64,000 bases of DNA from Plecoglossus altivelis (Eukaryota; Chordata; Actinopteri; Osmeriformes; Plecoglossidae): the NCBI GenBank assembly GCA_036571765.1, contig BROE01000013.1, positions 10,381,690 to 10,445,689 on the forward strand, written 5' to 3'. The notes below the pieces were generated by a model that saw only the letters and a program-made list of their open reading frames with translations, was not told where the DNA came from and did not search any database. Position 1 is the stretch's first letter. Each line of letters opens with the position of its first letter. Positions 1 through 15,000 of the stretch are shown here, in pieces. The position numbers and the translations under genes were made by a program.

Positions 1-3000
1 CCAACAGAATAGGTGATTTTGGAGCAGCCCACAGCTCCTGTTGCCAACAGATTTACAATTCAAACGAGTACCAAGGTGCCAGGGTGAAAATGCCTTGCCT
101 TTCAGAAGGGATTTGACAGAGGCTGGTCACAGAAGACTGGATGTTAAACCTCTTGAAAGATATAACATGTTTTTGTATTTTCTGCCAGGATTCTATCCGT
201 TTTGTGTTCTCGTGTATGGTGTTTCAGTCTTTCTTGAGCAGTACTGTTCGCTTGCATGTTGAAAGGTGTTCAGTGGAAGAAGTAAATTCATCGACAAATC
301 AGTGAGCCAACTGGCAATACATTTGGAACAATTTAAAAATTCAGCAATAGTCTATAGTCACTGCAAGGCAGAATTCAAATATTCTGAATGATCCTTTTCA
401 GTTGTTTGCTGCTGTTTATGGAATCTGTAGATGATCTCAGACAGGATCCTACCTTCCACAGTCGGAACATAAACCTGCAGAGTTTTATAGCAGTCAAGTC
501 TCAGAGGTTGGTAGTAAAGACAATGTTATGTAACTTATGTCCTGGTTTAAATTGAGGTTGAGGTTCTGCCCAAATCCTGCTTTTGTGGGATTAGGCACTT
601 CCTTTGTGTACATGTTTGCACATGAATAGGATAATCGGGATTAATGAAATGAGAGTGTGTGTTTGTTTATGATTTTGTGTGAATATATGAAGAAATGTAA
701 AGGTTAGAGAGAACAGTGTGAGTTTTATATTTTTCTGTATGAGCCCTTATTGATGTGCATTATGCATTTATTGTGCGGTACAGAGGTAAATGTGGCTATG
801 ATACATGCATGTACTCTCTATACTTCCAGGCATGTACGTTGTGTATGTACTTCTGTATGCTTGCATTCCAGGGATGTCAGAGATCAGATTTTCCAAGCCC
901 CCTGAAAAATGAAAAGCTCATCAGAGATGAATCTGTAACTGCCGTCAGCCAGTTATGTGGTGCAATGTTACCCAATATACCAGACCCATCCAGGCCATAC
1001 TGGTTGTCTTGCTGCCCCAGGGAAGACAGTTTATGCCTGGGTACAGAGGTAGGGAAGCGCTGGGTGTGGGGATCACTCATTTTAATGAGCCTGTCACATC
1101 TGTTTTTAGGACCAATGGAATTTGTCCTCCGGGCCCTAAATTAAGTGACCCAAAAAATGCTGTAAGAAGCTGGCATCTGATCATTACATCAGAACTCGAG
1201 AGGTGGATGGATGGGGGAGTATGGGAATGGAAAAGCGGAAGAAATATTCACCACATGAATGTTCCTCAGAACTCACTATGTGTCCACCACAGGAACAAAC
1301 TGTGTTCTGCTAAAATCAGGAACCAATACAGAAAGTTCCTGCCCTGGCGTATGTTTGTGTCAGCATATGCCTTCGTTTCTGTACCCCATGGAGGTGGCAA
1401 AGGCCTTGTAAGTTCAACACAGAATTTGGTATTTAGTCTCTGTGCAATCAGTGTGAGTCCTCAGAGACCCCTGTCAGCACACATACACACACACATATGC
1501 AAAGGTGAACACCATATACACACAGACCCATGTGAGGAAACTCTCCATGCTCCACACTGACAGCACTGACATTTCACTAACAACATTAGTTGGTGTCTCG
1601 ACCCTAAATCTGTGTACAGCTGGAAACAAAGTTAGCTGGGCCACATCCAGTATAGGAAATCCTTCACTGGCTCTTTGAACATGGCCCTACAAGGTTGTTA
1701 TTGCGTGATGCCAACTGAATTCCCAGCTTGTTTGTGTGCATGTGAGTCATAATATTCTGCAGTAGCCTTTCATGGCATGGAAATGTGAAGTCAGCCATTT
1801 GTGTAAGTGTATTTTTCACTTTTTACACGTTTCTTTTTGTGTACGTTTATGTATGCGTGCACTAAAGTGTGCAGGACCAGGAGAAAAAAGGAGAACTTTA
1901 GCCCCCTCTTTCACTCCCTGATCTGATTACTGCTGTTTTGGCAGCTGCCTAAGTAATAGATGCCTGGGCTGTCAGGGAAATTTGTCGCTGTCTCCTTTAC
2001 AGGGGCTCCTCATTCCAATCAGCAACTGTCAGCTCGGCCCTCTAGTTATTAATGACCCTTGGCCACTAACTGTCCAGAAAGCAACTCCCCCTACATACTG
2101 TAGCACAGAGCTACCCAGCTACCAGAGAACTTAATACAATGACTGATGCAAAGACGTATCTTGCTAAATGTTTCATTTAGCTAAATGTATCAGTCAGTGA
2201 TAGTTGACATTAGCATGGAAGGCATGTGTAAGGAGGTTAAAATGTATTCTATCTACTGAGATATTTTTGCATGTCTTTCTAAAGGTGTTACTATATAGAG
2301 AGGAGCCCTGTTTAGGTTTGCTTAAATATCTGAATTGTCAATTATCAAGAAGGGTTTCATACTTTTAATTTACAATGATTTGTGGTAAGACTATTATGGG
2401 ATAAAATTAACTTTTACTGTCTCTTAGAATGACAAATGTTCTTTTGAAGAGGTTCACAAATTAGGGTTAGGGTTATTCACTGCAGCTGAAATGCAAAATA
2501 AGGTTAAGCTAGTCAACATTCCTGGGGTTTGCAAGCAGTCATTTTAGTATAGAAGTGAGTAATTGTTTCATGTGATGTTATAATACTACTCTCATACTAA
2601 TTTTGTTCTGGGCAGTTTTTGGGTAGATAGAGTTTTTTACCGATCAACAGTATTCACTTGCAGAGAAAATAAAGCAAGTGTCCTGTTCTCTGTAAAAGCT
2701 AGGTTTAGTAGATAAAAGGGTTTGTTGACATAATTACAACCTGTCTGGCATCCATATACTTTGTTTCCTCTTTCCTAACCCCGTGTTTTCAAAGGAATTT
2801 CAATAGACCAAAGCCTGAATGTGCCCACATAAGTGCATGCCCTCGAAACATCAATACCGGCCCACTTTTTGTGCAAGGTTAAAGACCTGATACACAAACA
2901 TGTTTGTCTAGAAAATGCACTTATGCTGGCAAGACGCAGCCCGGGCACGTAGAGAGGATCGTTTGGAAGCAGAGCTATCCACTTAGAATCTAACAAGCAT

Positions 3001-6000
3001 GGTACATGGCTCAGATAGATCGGCACTGCAGAAACAAAATGAACTGATTTCATCATAACAATCCTGACGTCATACTGTCTGACATCAATCTGTCAGTTGG
3101 TCCATAACAGGGACATCACACTGCTGGTGCACTAGTATATGCTATGTTTTTAAAATGGGATCATACTAAATATTGACTGTTTGACAAGGTACTATCACAT
3201 GTGGACCAATACCCCACCGAAAACAATGAACACGACTTTCTAAACCTTTCTAAGCAGTATGGTGTCCGTTTGATGCAATAGTTCAACTCTACTTTTATAT
3301 TTCTGCGTACATTTTGCCACACTGGAAATGTTCTAGTAGTGTGTGGGCTGAAATTCATTCATCTGATAGGGGTCCAGGCCTTGTTTTGGCAATCTCTGCC
3401 TACCACCACACAACAAACTCTCATTAAATGATCGAAAACATAACATAAGGGGAAAGGAGCAACCAGCGATGGATATCTGTGTGTATGTGAAGTGAACCTT
3501 GGGATCTTTCCAGAGGGCTTCTCTGAAAATAAATCTGAACCCAGCATCAGTCAACAACAGTGCACATTCCATTTCTGCTTCCTAGCACTTGTTGTTATCA
3601 GTAGTTTAGGGTGTGTGTGGCGTGAGCGGCAGTGGAGTGTGTCTGTTTGTGTGTGCGTGTGTGGCATATAAACAGAGCTTAACGTCTCCTACTTGAGGGG
3701 TGTTCTAGTATGACACTAAAGTGTGTGTGTGTGTGTGCAACCTGGGACAGGTCCAGAAATTGTGTGTGTGTGTGTGTGATAATGCCTGTGAATGCAGAAA
3801 ACTGTCCTTGAACCATTGAGTTTTGACTACCGCTTAAAGCGTGACACTTTAAAACCTTAACTCCTCCAAAGTGATTTTACAACTTTCATTGAAATCAGAG
3901 GCTTCCTGAAGCCCCGTGAGCTGTCATAGGAGACAGAATATTCAGAAAGAGGCTTCCCTTCAGGCCTCAGATGAAAAGCTGCATGTTTATGTGTTAGAGG
4001 AAGGACAACCCTGGTAGGCAGACTGGAGAACAACAGCCAAGCAGAGGCTTGCCCTCTGGTGGAAGTTTGCACAGGGATTTCAGAACGGCCAAAAAGCATG
4101 CAAAAAAGACAAAAACTTCCATTTCACTTCTGTCTATAAACCAATACTTCCAGTTATTTGCCAGGGCCTGGAGGAAGTGAACACCTGTTCAGACTAGTCA
4201 AACACTGTCCTTGTTACTTGGAGTGACAGATGTCGCATCCTGTTTATTAATGTGTACAACTAGACAAGCAACAACATACTTCTAAAGTCACAAGTATGCA
4301 CACAGCATACCAATTACACTAAACATTGGCTTGGGCTTAAGGTGTATTGTTCAGCCTTGCCATTACTTTTAAAGTAAACCTACCGCATGGCATATGTCTT
4401 ACACATTTCTCACACAATCATTATTTCTTTTCCCAATTAAAGACTGAATCAATCAATGTTACAGTCATGGGTTTTCCAGATTACTGTCAGTGTTGATAGC
4501 CTGAGTTTGATGGATTTCCAAGTCATGATAAAGTGCCAAAAGCTTAATGGGGTTTGAATGGTGGGAGAAAAGAAGGCTAGATCTTTAGGCAGGCTATGAT
4601 GATAGTACAACAAATGGGTTGTTTGTCATTACTGTAGTTATAAATATCACCACATATGCAGACATAAGTACATATTCTGACAGTCCTCTTCCATTATGAC
4701 TCTCTAAGTCCACAGTGGAGAATTGGTTAACCCAACCAACAATTGACAAAGTGCAATTGATATGATTTGCCATCTGGCAGGCAAGCCCAAACCAAAAAAC
4801 ACCTCCGGTGGTATAAACAAATATATAATGCCAGGTGAGATAGATATTTATGCTACTGTGTCAAAAAAGCGCAAGTACACACACTTTATCTTTATCTATT
4901 AAACTCAGATGCAAACCTGTATGTAAAAATAAAATACAGGTTAGATGTTGCCTTTTGTTGTGCAACTGCAAAAGAGTGGTTATTATAAGAAAAAAGTGAG
5001 AAAGTCATGACAGGTCCTTCCTCTGAGGGGGAGGGAGGGAAAAAGGGGATGGAAGAGAGCTGGAAGGAAAAGGGGCCCCCCGGTTTGTGTAATCTGTGGT
5101 TGGCACAGTGGCGACATGACAGGACAGACAGCACAGCTGGAGCAACCGCATCATTAGTGTGGTATGAGATCTCCCATTTTATCTGACTTACCCTGTCTGA
5201 TCTTGCCACCTCGCTTTCTCTTTCCATGTTTCACACACATCCAAAACACAGACTCACTTCACACCACCCTCCAAATACACACAAATGACCGTCTACAACA
5301 CACACGCAAATGCTCCTCCACAAACTCACACATGGAACACATTCATTTACCAATCTAAAAACAACAGCATATAACCCTTTCAGACCTTCCCATGACTTTT
5401 CAATCCCACCATACCAACTTCACCTGGAGGATATACATTTATTCCTTTAGTTTAGGTATAGCCTGTGATAATTAGGTCGACATACACATTGACAGTTACA
5501 TCGCTGGGTGTGTAAGATGTCTAAGGAAAGACTCTGGTCACTGGTGTTCCCTTCGCAGTGGGAAGAAAGCAAGAGGAGTAATGACTGCCAGACTGAAGTG
5601 AGGGCCCTGTGTTGAGGGTGTGAGGCAGGGTTAGGCTCATCTCTAATGCATGGTCCGGGTTCTGCCATGACTTAACTAATCATCATCTGTCTTTTATCCA
5701 CCACCAGTCAGGGGACTTTGGCAAAACCACTTTCATGGCGTGCCAGCACTGCATAATTAATGGTCCTGATGTCATCCAACTTCTCCCCCCCCATCTCTCC
5801 TCTCACTCTCTCACTTATTCTAACTCTCTACAAAGTGTTGGCTGGTGAGATGTTCAGTTTTTTCTGTGTCAGAGCTCTACATTTTATTTGTGTGTGTGTG
5901 GTATATTTAGTTATCATGTGGCTGGTTTGCTTTTGTTGGCTAATAAACTGGCTTATTGCAGATGTGTACTAACTGTGCATGCTATCCAAAACATAGGAAA

Positions 6001-9000
6001 AAATGCTTACAAAAACACAACTTGGTACCTTTGCACATATTATTTTCCACAATATAACTTTTATACACTCTCAAAAAAATCTGGTTCTCTCTGTTTTTTC
6101 TCACACACCTCTAAAAAAGAAAGTCAGGGCTGCACTGTAGCTGACACTTTCCTACAGCTCTCTCTCTCTTTCCCCACCACCCAGAAGAGGATATCATTAC
6201 AGTGACAAATCAATATCTGGCTCTTGCTAGTCCTCGCTCTTTCTCTTTCACCCTCTTCCAAACAGTCCTTGTCAGTGGTTTTATGAGAGGGATTACCTAT
6301 AATCCTCTGAGTCATCTGGACGACCGCAACTCTTCTGTCCTCCAGGCACACAGCTGCCAGGCCCACAACTGGGGCATGTCCCCTTGGAACTAGCCAATCC
6401 CCTGGACAAATGCTGATTACTCTAACAATGGCATAATAATCAGAATGGTTTGACTCGCCAGAGATGACCACCTTAATCATTATTTTGCTGTAAAAAAGGA
6501 CCCCTTCTAAGCTAGCGTGGAGTGCGGTCAAGCTGCTGTTGAACAGCCACTTTCAAATGAAGTGAACAATTTGGACGTTTTCATATCCAAAACAAGGTGC
6601 CATATGAGCCAACTAAACAGATGGCACTGGGCCCTGTGCATGCATTCAAAACAAATTCATTTCAGCGGACAGTCAATTAACAGACTGTGGCCAGATCTGC
6701 TATGAATGCGGTTTCAGCTCAGACAACTTAAACCACTGAGTTGCTGTTTGGCTCCATGTCTTGTGGTTCCGGGGCTAAAGCAGACGGTTAGAAACCTGTC
6801 AACTAGGGGAGATTGGAGAACTGTAGGCTCCTGTCTTTATCTCATACAGCCAGCAAACAAATCTTACCCTGTCAAAGAAAGCTAGGCTTGGCGGAAAACT
6901 TCCTCCTCTTCAGGGATGGCTGAAAAGGAAAGCCGGGGTGCACACTAACAGCTATGACTTCTGACTAAAGAGAAGGCTGAAGGCTGAGGAAAAGGAGTTA
7001 TTTTCTAGGTCTGACACCTGCTAAGTTAAAAAAGTATCATTGGAGTGTAAGAAATGTGTTTTCATGGGTGTCACTATAACAAGTTTAGAAAAGGGACAAA
7101 AGATATGTCTCCTTGTGTACTGAAGATTCAGTTAATGTCTTCCTAATGCTAATCCTTGAAAAAGGTAGTTATGATAAATCAATAAAATCTAATTTATAGT
7201 CCAACGAAATAAGATAAATGCTTACACACTTAACTTAATATTTAGGGGAAACAACTTGGCCCAAATGGAATTAACAGGACAATGTTTATGGAGAGGTTAA
7301 TTCTGTCAGGAAGTGTCTGCAAACCAAAAGCTATTAGAAGGCAGTGAGAAATTGTTAACATCCGTTTCAAAAGTGTGCATTATTAATGATGGGGTAATTT
7401 CATGGTTGGAGCCCTTCTGTAGAATTGAGCCATTTATTTTTAAATAGTTTTTTCCTTTAACAAAGCTTCCAAACCCCCTATTTTACCCCTTGCTCTGTAA
7501 CCCCAAGACACGTGAGACTGCAGGTGTAGAAAAGGTCAAGGTTGGGTCATGTCCAGATTAAAGTTGGTTGAAAATTCCAAAGGTTATTAAAAGGACAGAT
7601 GTGTCCTTGTGTGCTTTGTCAAGAAGCAAAAAAAATAGAAACATCTATCCTTAGTTTGCAGAGATGGACATATGGTTTTGCTTGTCAGATCTTGAACTCC
7701 AGTGGTACAGTCCAAAGAAAACAAGTTGATAAGTGTACAGACCTGCTGAGAGTAACACCATGTATGAAATATGTTGGTATTGAGGGAGAATAGGTTTATT
7801 GAAAGTGAGTGCTTGGTTACACAGGGGGCACACTGGAACAAAAACATAGGTGGTAGACGCAATTACCCATGGACTTCCTGTGTGAACTACTAATAAGATC
7901 CAAGAACATCAACGCACATGAAACCAACCTTTCTCCCAAAAGGAGAAAAAACAAATACCACTGCCAAAATGGGATTGCCCTGTCCAGTATGAATTACAGT
8001 TTAAAAAGTCATAATAATATTACCATTAATTATGCCCTTTCTTCGATACAGTAAGGCACAGTTCATTTATTCAAACAAGAGGCCCTTTATGCAGTCCCTA
8101 AGATAAAAAGCATTACAGTGGAGCTGACACAGTATAAACTAACCTTTTTCAAACCCCCCCCCCTCCCCCCCAGAAGTTTAAGAAGACCTGCAGAGAGGCC
8201 ACCACCATCCAGAGTCCAAGCTGTAACATACTCCCAGCTTGTCAGACCCATGGACAATACAGGCACATAAACAACCGTGCAACACTGAATGGTCAAACAG
8301 TGCATATTTACAATGCATATTTATCATTTTTTTACTACTTGTAGCCTAAAATGTTTCATGTGCATAGTTCTGTTTGATGGAGTATGTCTGGATATTTGCT
8401 AAATAATTTTAGAGCATTTTGTTACATACATAAACACTAAGCTACTGTAACACAGAACTAGTGCAACACGGAACAAATTTGCAGCCGTGCTTCTGTTCAG
8501 TGACCCCATATGCTTCCACATTCTGCCTCGGAGGACAAATATCCTCCTAAAACCAGACCAGACCTACGAGGAGGTAAAGGAAAGGTCTTGGTCTGTCTCA
8601 CCTATTCCAACTTCCAGCGCCAAGCCCTTCACTTAAGCTCGCCTCTCTGCTCTCAGGGGGAAAAACATGTGGTATGTCAGAAGGAGCAGGTGTGAAGTGA
8701 GATTAGAAAGCAAAAGAGGGGCGGGGTTATTGGAACAGAGTAAAGAAAAATAACTCAGGAGGAAGAGTAGCTGTGTTCTAGTTTTGTGTATCTCGGCAAG
8801 GTTTATGCATGATGTGTATGCGTCTAATGTGTATATGCAATGTCTTTAGCCACCTGTGTGTTTCTGATCCAGCTATGTTCATTTGTGTGCACTGATGTGA
8901 GTGTGTCCCCACACAGGGAAAGTAAAAGGCTATGGTCTAAATCAGGGGTCCTGTCTGACTGACAGCTTGGTCCTGGCATCAGGAGATGCGAAACGGGGGC

Positions 9001-12000
9001 TTGGTGGATCCACTCCTCACAGTAGCAATTATCTTCATGCCTCAGCCGTACATTGTGGGCCCGCATGTGAATCAGCCCTGGGCTGCGCCGTGGCGTCTGG
9101 CATACACTTACCCCCCCCACTCCCCCGCCCACTGCCCCCACCTCTCACACACACACACCAAACACTGTGCGTGTAGTCTCAGGCGTGGGCATACAAATGT
9201 GCATACTCTAGGTATACAGCTGTTAAGTGCTCACTCACAAATGCACACATGTACACAGAAGACTATGTTTTTAGTCATTCTAATCCACTAACGAGATTTC
9301 TTTCGGCAGACTTACTGGACATGCTGATCAGGGGCAAAGCAGCTTGTCAGCACAACCCAGAGGCTAGAGATGGAGCTCCCCAGCTCCCAGCCACTATTCA
9401 GGGTGACAGGTGAAGCCTTCCAGGCTGGCGGCTGCAACAGCTAAATGCTTCCACAGCAACTTGCGGCTACTGTAGGATGCCAAGTACCTAGGAGAGTCTT
9501 CCCAGTGTGCAGATTTCCAGAAAGTAATGATATAAACAACATTTGATGTGTTGGTCCCATTTCATGATGATGAGGAATGATTTCAGACTTGACTAATTTC
9601 TCAATTTGGTTGATTGGCTCATCACTAACTGTACATTTTTAGTTTGTGTCCCACAAACAGGAAGTGTTCCAGATTAAACAAAAAGATGGCATGGCTATCA
9701 TGACGTTTGACAGTTCACAATGCCTGTGCCTTTCTTGGCCTGAGTAAAGAGTCTCCATAAATATTTTTGCAGCTGCTTATTTCAGCTCTGCTATTTGTAC
9801 ATCATCAACCCCTCCAACATAGATATTCTATATATTCTATCTTTATTGTCATTGTCCAATGTACAACAAAATTGGATGCAATCCTCCTCTGGTGAACTGA
9901 ATAAACGTTTATAAATTAAAAATATGAAAATGTATTAAAATAAGATGCAAATGTAAATGAAATTTGATTAAAATGTAAACGGATTAAGGCTATAAGTTAA
10001 AACACACACATCCGTCACACTCCAAAATTGCACAGCTTCGTAAAATTGCAAAGGATAACAGATTTATTAGAGTAACTGTTACTTGATCCTCCTCCAAAAC
10101 CTACTTCTTCTTACCTAGATGAGCAAACAAACACATTTCTAGTTAGGACATTGTATTTGTCCAGGGTACATCAATCTATCAATGATGACAAGCTCTGTCC
10201 TTGACTTTGCCACCCAGCCAAGCAGTCATTGAACCTTTCCACAAAACCTGAACAGATGCATGGAAACACGACCGAGAACAGGCCACAACTATGAAGTCCA
10301 TGAGCTATTGTAAACATGTGATTTCTATGAAAAGTCATTAAGCAATAAATTGACCTCAAAAAGGTGTTTGAGTTCAAGCTGGCATTCTCTTTTAGTTCTT
10401 TTCTTAAGGAATCACTCGAAAAAGCACCCACGTAAGGTAAGTGATGTTCATTGGTTCTTGTTGGAATCAAATTCAGTTGGGCGGGTGCATCTCAACTAGT
10501 GCTGCAGCAGTGTAGACATAACACAGAGATAATGAGAAGAATGTTGCAGCTAACAATAACCACAACATGAAAAAAGCCAGTAATGAAAAAAGGAATGTCT
10601 TTCTTGTTTTCTCAAACAAGGAAGCGCCTGAGGTCGTAGCGAGACCGAATTCCATTGCCTTTGTTTTTTTTCTTCCATTTTTTTCACCCCCAAGCAACTT
10701 TGTTGTTTCTAAGTTTGGTGTGGTCAGAGTTGACAGAGAGAGGACACTTAGCTCACAGCTACCGTTACACACATAGCAACCCCTCCTGTGCTGTGTACTG
10801 GGCCAATATTGACTTTGCAGACCTAACACTGCCACTATTGAGTTTGGCCATTCAAAATAATGTTTAACTAGCATTAGAAAAACAGTGAAAGAACACAGCC
10901 CTGACTGGACCTTTCAGGTCAGTTCCCTTTAGGTTAAGGCCAAAACACAAAAGAGATTATAGGCGGGAAAGATATGATGCCATCTGATGACGGCATTGCT
11001 CTGTGAGCAAGTAGTAGGCGAGTTGAGTTCATACAGCTGACTGTGACCAGCAACGTAGAGATTTTATATCCCAGTAAATAGGGACTCTGATAATAACTAA
11101 TTATGTTCCCTTGGTCTTCTTATCTTTGCTCTTTGTTATGTCGTATAACAGATATGAATCTGTTATCTGTCCAACTGTATCTGAAAATACTTTGATGTAA
11201 GAGGAATAGCTACGTGACAGTAAAACATAACCCTGAATATGAGCTTGTCCTTATATAACTGTTTACAATCCATAATAGCCAGCCAGCTCGTTAGCAGGTG
11301 GGTTTAATGTTCCTGGATTTGGCAAGATTGTCATCACTAAACAGGTCATAAAAGTGTACAATGTGGTTAATCAGTGTTTACTGCACTACTACACAGCATT
11401 GACCAAGACAGTGTGTACTCTGTAGGGGTCATTACTTCTGAGTAAGTCATAAAAGTAACCTGGTCAATTGGTCATGTGCCAAGGAAGCTGTTGAGTATGG
11501 TGTGTGTGTGTGTGTGGCAGAGTTTGTGTGAGTGAGTGGAGACAGAGGCAGTAATAAAGAGTGCAGGGAGAGAGAGCGCAGTAGTGGGTCTGTGAGGGGG
11601 GTACATAGATGTATGAAAGAACCATCCTGTATGTTTGTGTGCTGGAGATTGACTCTCTCTGATAGGCAGTACTGCCATCTTCTGGTTGTGTTCCTCTCTG
11701 TGTGTTGTGTCAAGTCGTAGCTTGGGTGGTCAAACTGTTTGAAAATTCAATAGATTACAAAGTCTGAACATAAACACTATAGGATCATGCATTTCACCCC
11801 TCCTTAAATAAGTGGAAATCCAACCTTGGTGTAGTCCAGCCAAAGCAATACTCTGCAATTTCATATATTGTCTATAAAAAAAAGAATAGGAAAGATCAAA
11901 GACAATGACCAGTCTATTCCTACCATGGATAAAGTTTATTGAAGAAACTACAGCCATATAAAATTCATAGATCAACAATCAACCCTGAATTTCTTTTACC

Positions 12001-15000
12001 TGTCATGTATGTAACAGTTTAACCACTATGCATTTGACCTTCCAACTGGATCTGTCTACATGCCCTATCAGTGGTAATGACCACATGAACAACACAAAGG
12101 AACTTGCGATTGACCACCAGTGCCTCTTCTTTAGCAGAGATACAATGTCACTCAGACATCTTCTCATTTAAATAGGCGGCAGTCTCATCAACGGACCAGA
12201 TACATGCCCCAGCCCTTTTCACATTTTTCTCAAAAGACATGAAGGTCTGTGTAAATGTTAATGACTCAGCATAAAAGCTATCACTATGCGACATGCAGTT
12301 ATCCCATTTGCTTGTACTCGGAACCATGAAAAAGGCAACCTTTATTAGTGTCCTTTTTTCCTTCTACTTTCAGTGCGACAGTGCTAGCACGCTCCTCACT
12401 GTTTCCAGTAAGGCAAAATCCAACAAAGTGTTAGATAAATATTAGCTTTGGCAGGACACTGCCACCGCCTATCAGATCGGTGAAAGTCATCGGTCGCATT
12501 GATTAGTTCATGGATTTAATTGCTGGAGGGAAGAAAAATGGAGGAGAAAGGGCATAGAAGAGGGAAAGCCGTGGAGGAGGCAGTCTGCTCTCCATTAGAA
12601 TCTACAAGGTGTTTCGGCAAACAAAGGTAATGCTGGTCAAACATGGGTAGTGGGAAAGGTTCCTTGGCGGTGTTAACTTAGCAAACATGGTTTCCTGTGC
12701 AAACAGCGTCAAAGTATATGGCTGTCTGGCAATCTCAACAGGACCTTTCAATGTAGGTATTGATCTGAGTTGCACAGGGGTGAGACAGGAGGCCTGTGGA
12801 GTCTCTGATGGAGATTAACTGGGGCAGAGGACAGACCTGGGAGAAAGATAGGAATAGGAATGTAACTGCTACGATATACTCCCCATCAGGTCAAAGCACC
12901 TGACCAGGTAAAAAAAAGCTAACATTGTGGACAGAATAATAACTGATAATTCGGTTCGCCATGCTAAGAGAGTAAAAAAAAGATACATGTCACGAATGAA
13001 GGGCATACACTTATACAAGTACGTAAAACACATATTTCATGTGCACGCACACACCACTGCACATATAGCCAATCTCAAATGTTGGTACCCCACCACAAAG
13101 ACTTGCACAATTTCCTCAGAAATAACTTGAAACTATGTACGTCACAGAAATTCGAATTAAGATTTACAACGTAAAACTGTAGATAACAATCATAATGATT
13201 GCATCCTTGAATTTGAATTGTATTTGCAAATGTTGTCACAGGAACATCAAGCTGCTAGGAGATGGTATTGTAGCTTTTTGCCTTGACCATGCTGGTCTAT
13301 TCTTTTCTGGGACGTCCTTCTCCTCCTCTCACTTTTTCTGGTCCGTGTTCAGTGTGGTACACACAAAGAGACCAATCAGAACAGTGAATGCTTCCTTCAA
13401 TTTAAAAGGCTGAATGACAGATTAAAAGATTGGAGATATGGCTGATACTAATTAAACCAATAAATTGGTTGGAAAATCACTATAATCCAATTATGTATGT
13501 CATTCTAAGAGGTACAAACAAATGTGTCCAGACCATTTTAGAACAGGTTTGAGAAATCTCTGTCCCTACAGAACTGAAGTGGTAGGAAACCTACAGCTCG
13601 GAGCTTTCAATGCTGGATGGAAGGTTTGCTGGTTGGCAATACACTGTCAAGTTGAAATAATAATATTAAAATATGTTCTTCAATTAAAAAAATTCAATAC
13701 ATTCAAATCTGTCTTCTATACTACAAATCCATCCTTTAATGTATCACTATATTTTCACCTTGTGTATTTGGCAAAGTAGAATCTGACAAGTCTGCCAAGA
13801 AGCAGCTGCTGAGTCAAGAACAAAATAATCTTCTTTTGAAAAATCTGCTCATGTAATAACATATTGCAGGGTTTACAATATTCTGCAACAATCCCCCAAA
13901 ATGTAGTTGTAAATTGTAATACCTGCACAGACTAACCAATTGCCGCTCATTCTGATGGGCCCTTCAAAAGCAATATGATTACTGTGTTTCTGAAGTAACC
14001 TAGCTACAGTACTTGATTCATTCCATTTCTTCATTTTCATCCTCTCGCTCCAAACGCAGCACTCCATCGCTCCCGCGGTGCCAAACCCTGACTGGTGGGC
14101 CAATTATCCAGCTGCCCTCGGCCCCCTGGCTCACTTTTACCCTCTCAATCGTAGATGGACTCAGTGCTTAATAATCTCATGTGTTAACAGCTGGGGCCTC
14201 AAAATGTGTCAGCAGCATTGAAAGTCTTGCCCTGTTCCCTGCAAAGCAGTGAGACACATATTGAGGCATGTATGATTGCCTGGAAGGTCATTAATTTTCA
14301 ATATCGACCTCACAGAGCATGGTTCACCTGCCACATCTGGCGTCTCAATAGTCGCATTTCAAATAGCCTGACATAAGGGAAGCTCCTAAGGAAGGCTGTT
14401 GCTAATGCAGCTTATTCCAAAAAAATCGACATTATAGATACTTGTATAGAGGGACTGATATAATTATCGGATCCACAAGCCTATGATGTGACTACAATAT
14501 TCTCCCATTTTTTATGCTTATTCTGTCTACATTTTGTCAATGCGGAAAATGGAACTTAATGGAGAGCCACAGTGTAAATGTGTGTATATCAGGTCATTTT
14601 ATTTGTAAAACTGCAATTTACATTTGTGACCAAACAGCTTGCATTCTACACATGCTTACGTGTACAGACCAATAGACATGAATCCACATACACACCTTTA
14701 ACAACAAGGTGCAGTACAGACGTGCAAAGGGCCTCAGACTTCTGATACCCACTGAATCTCTGAGACTGAGCAGACGCCTGAACAGGTATGGCCTCGAAAA
14801 AGAATGGAAGGAGCAGAAGACTGATAACAATGTCAATATAATAATGGATCATATCATTTGGGATATCATTAAGAACATGCAGAATATCTACTGTATCTGC
14901 CCACAGAGAAAGGCTCATAAAGTATGCCAGGGTACTATTAACAGCAGAGCAATCAAAGGACGGTTGACATCATCACTCCTACTGTAAAGATAATGTGCCA

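Noticed and set aside
2461..2476. Interstitial telomeric repeat (TTAGGG)
   Set aside because: Only two units are present, which is expected by chance.
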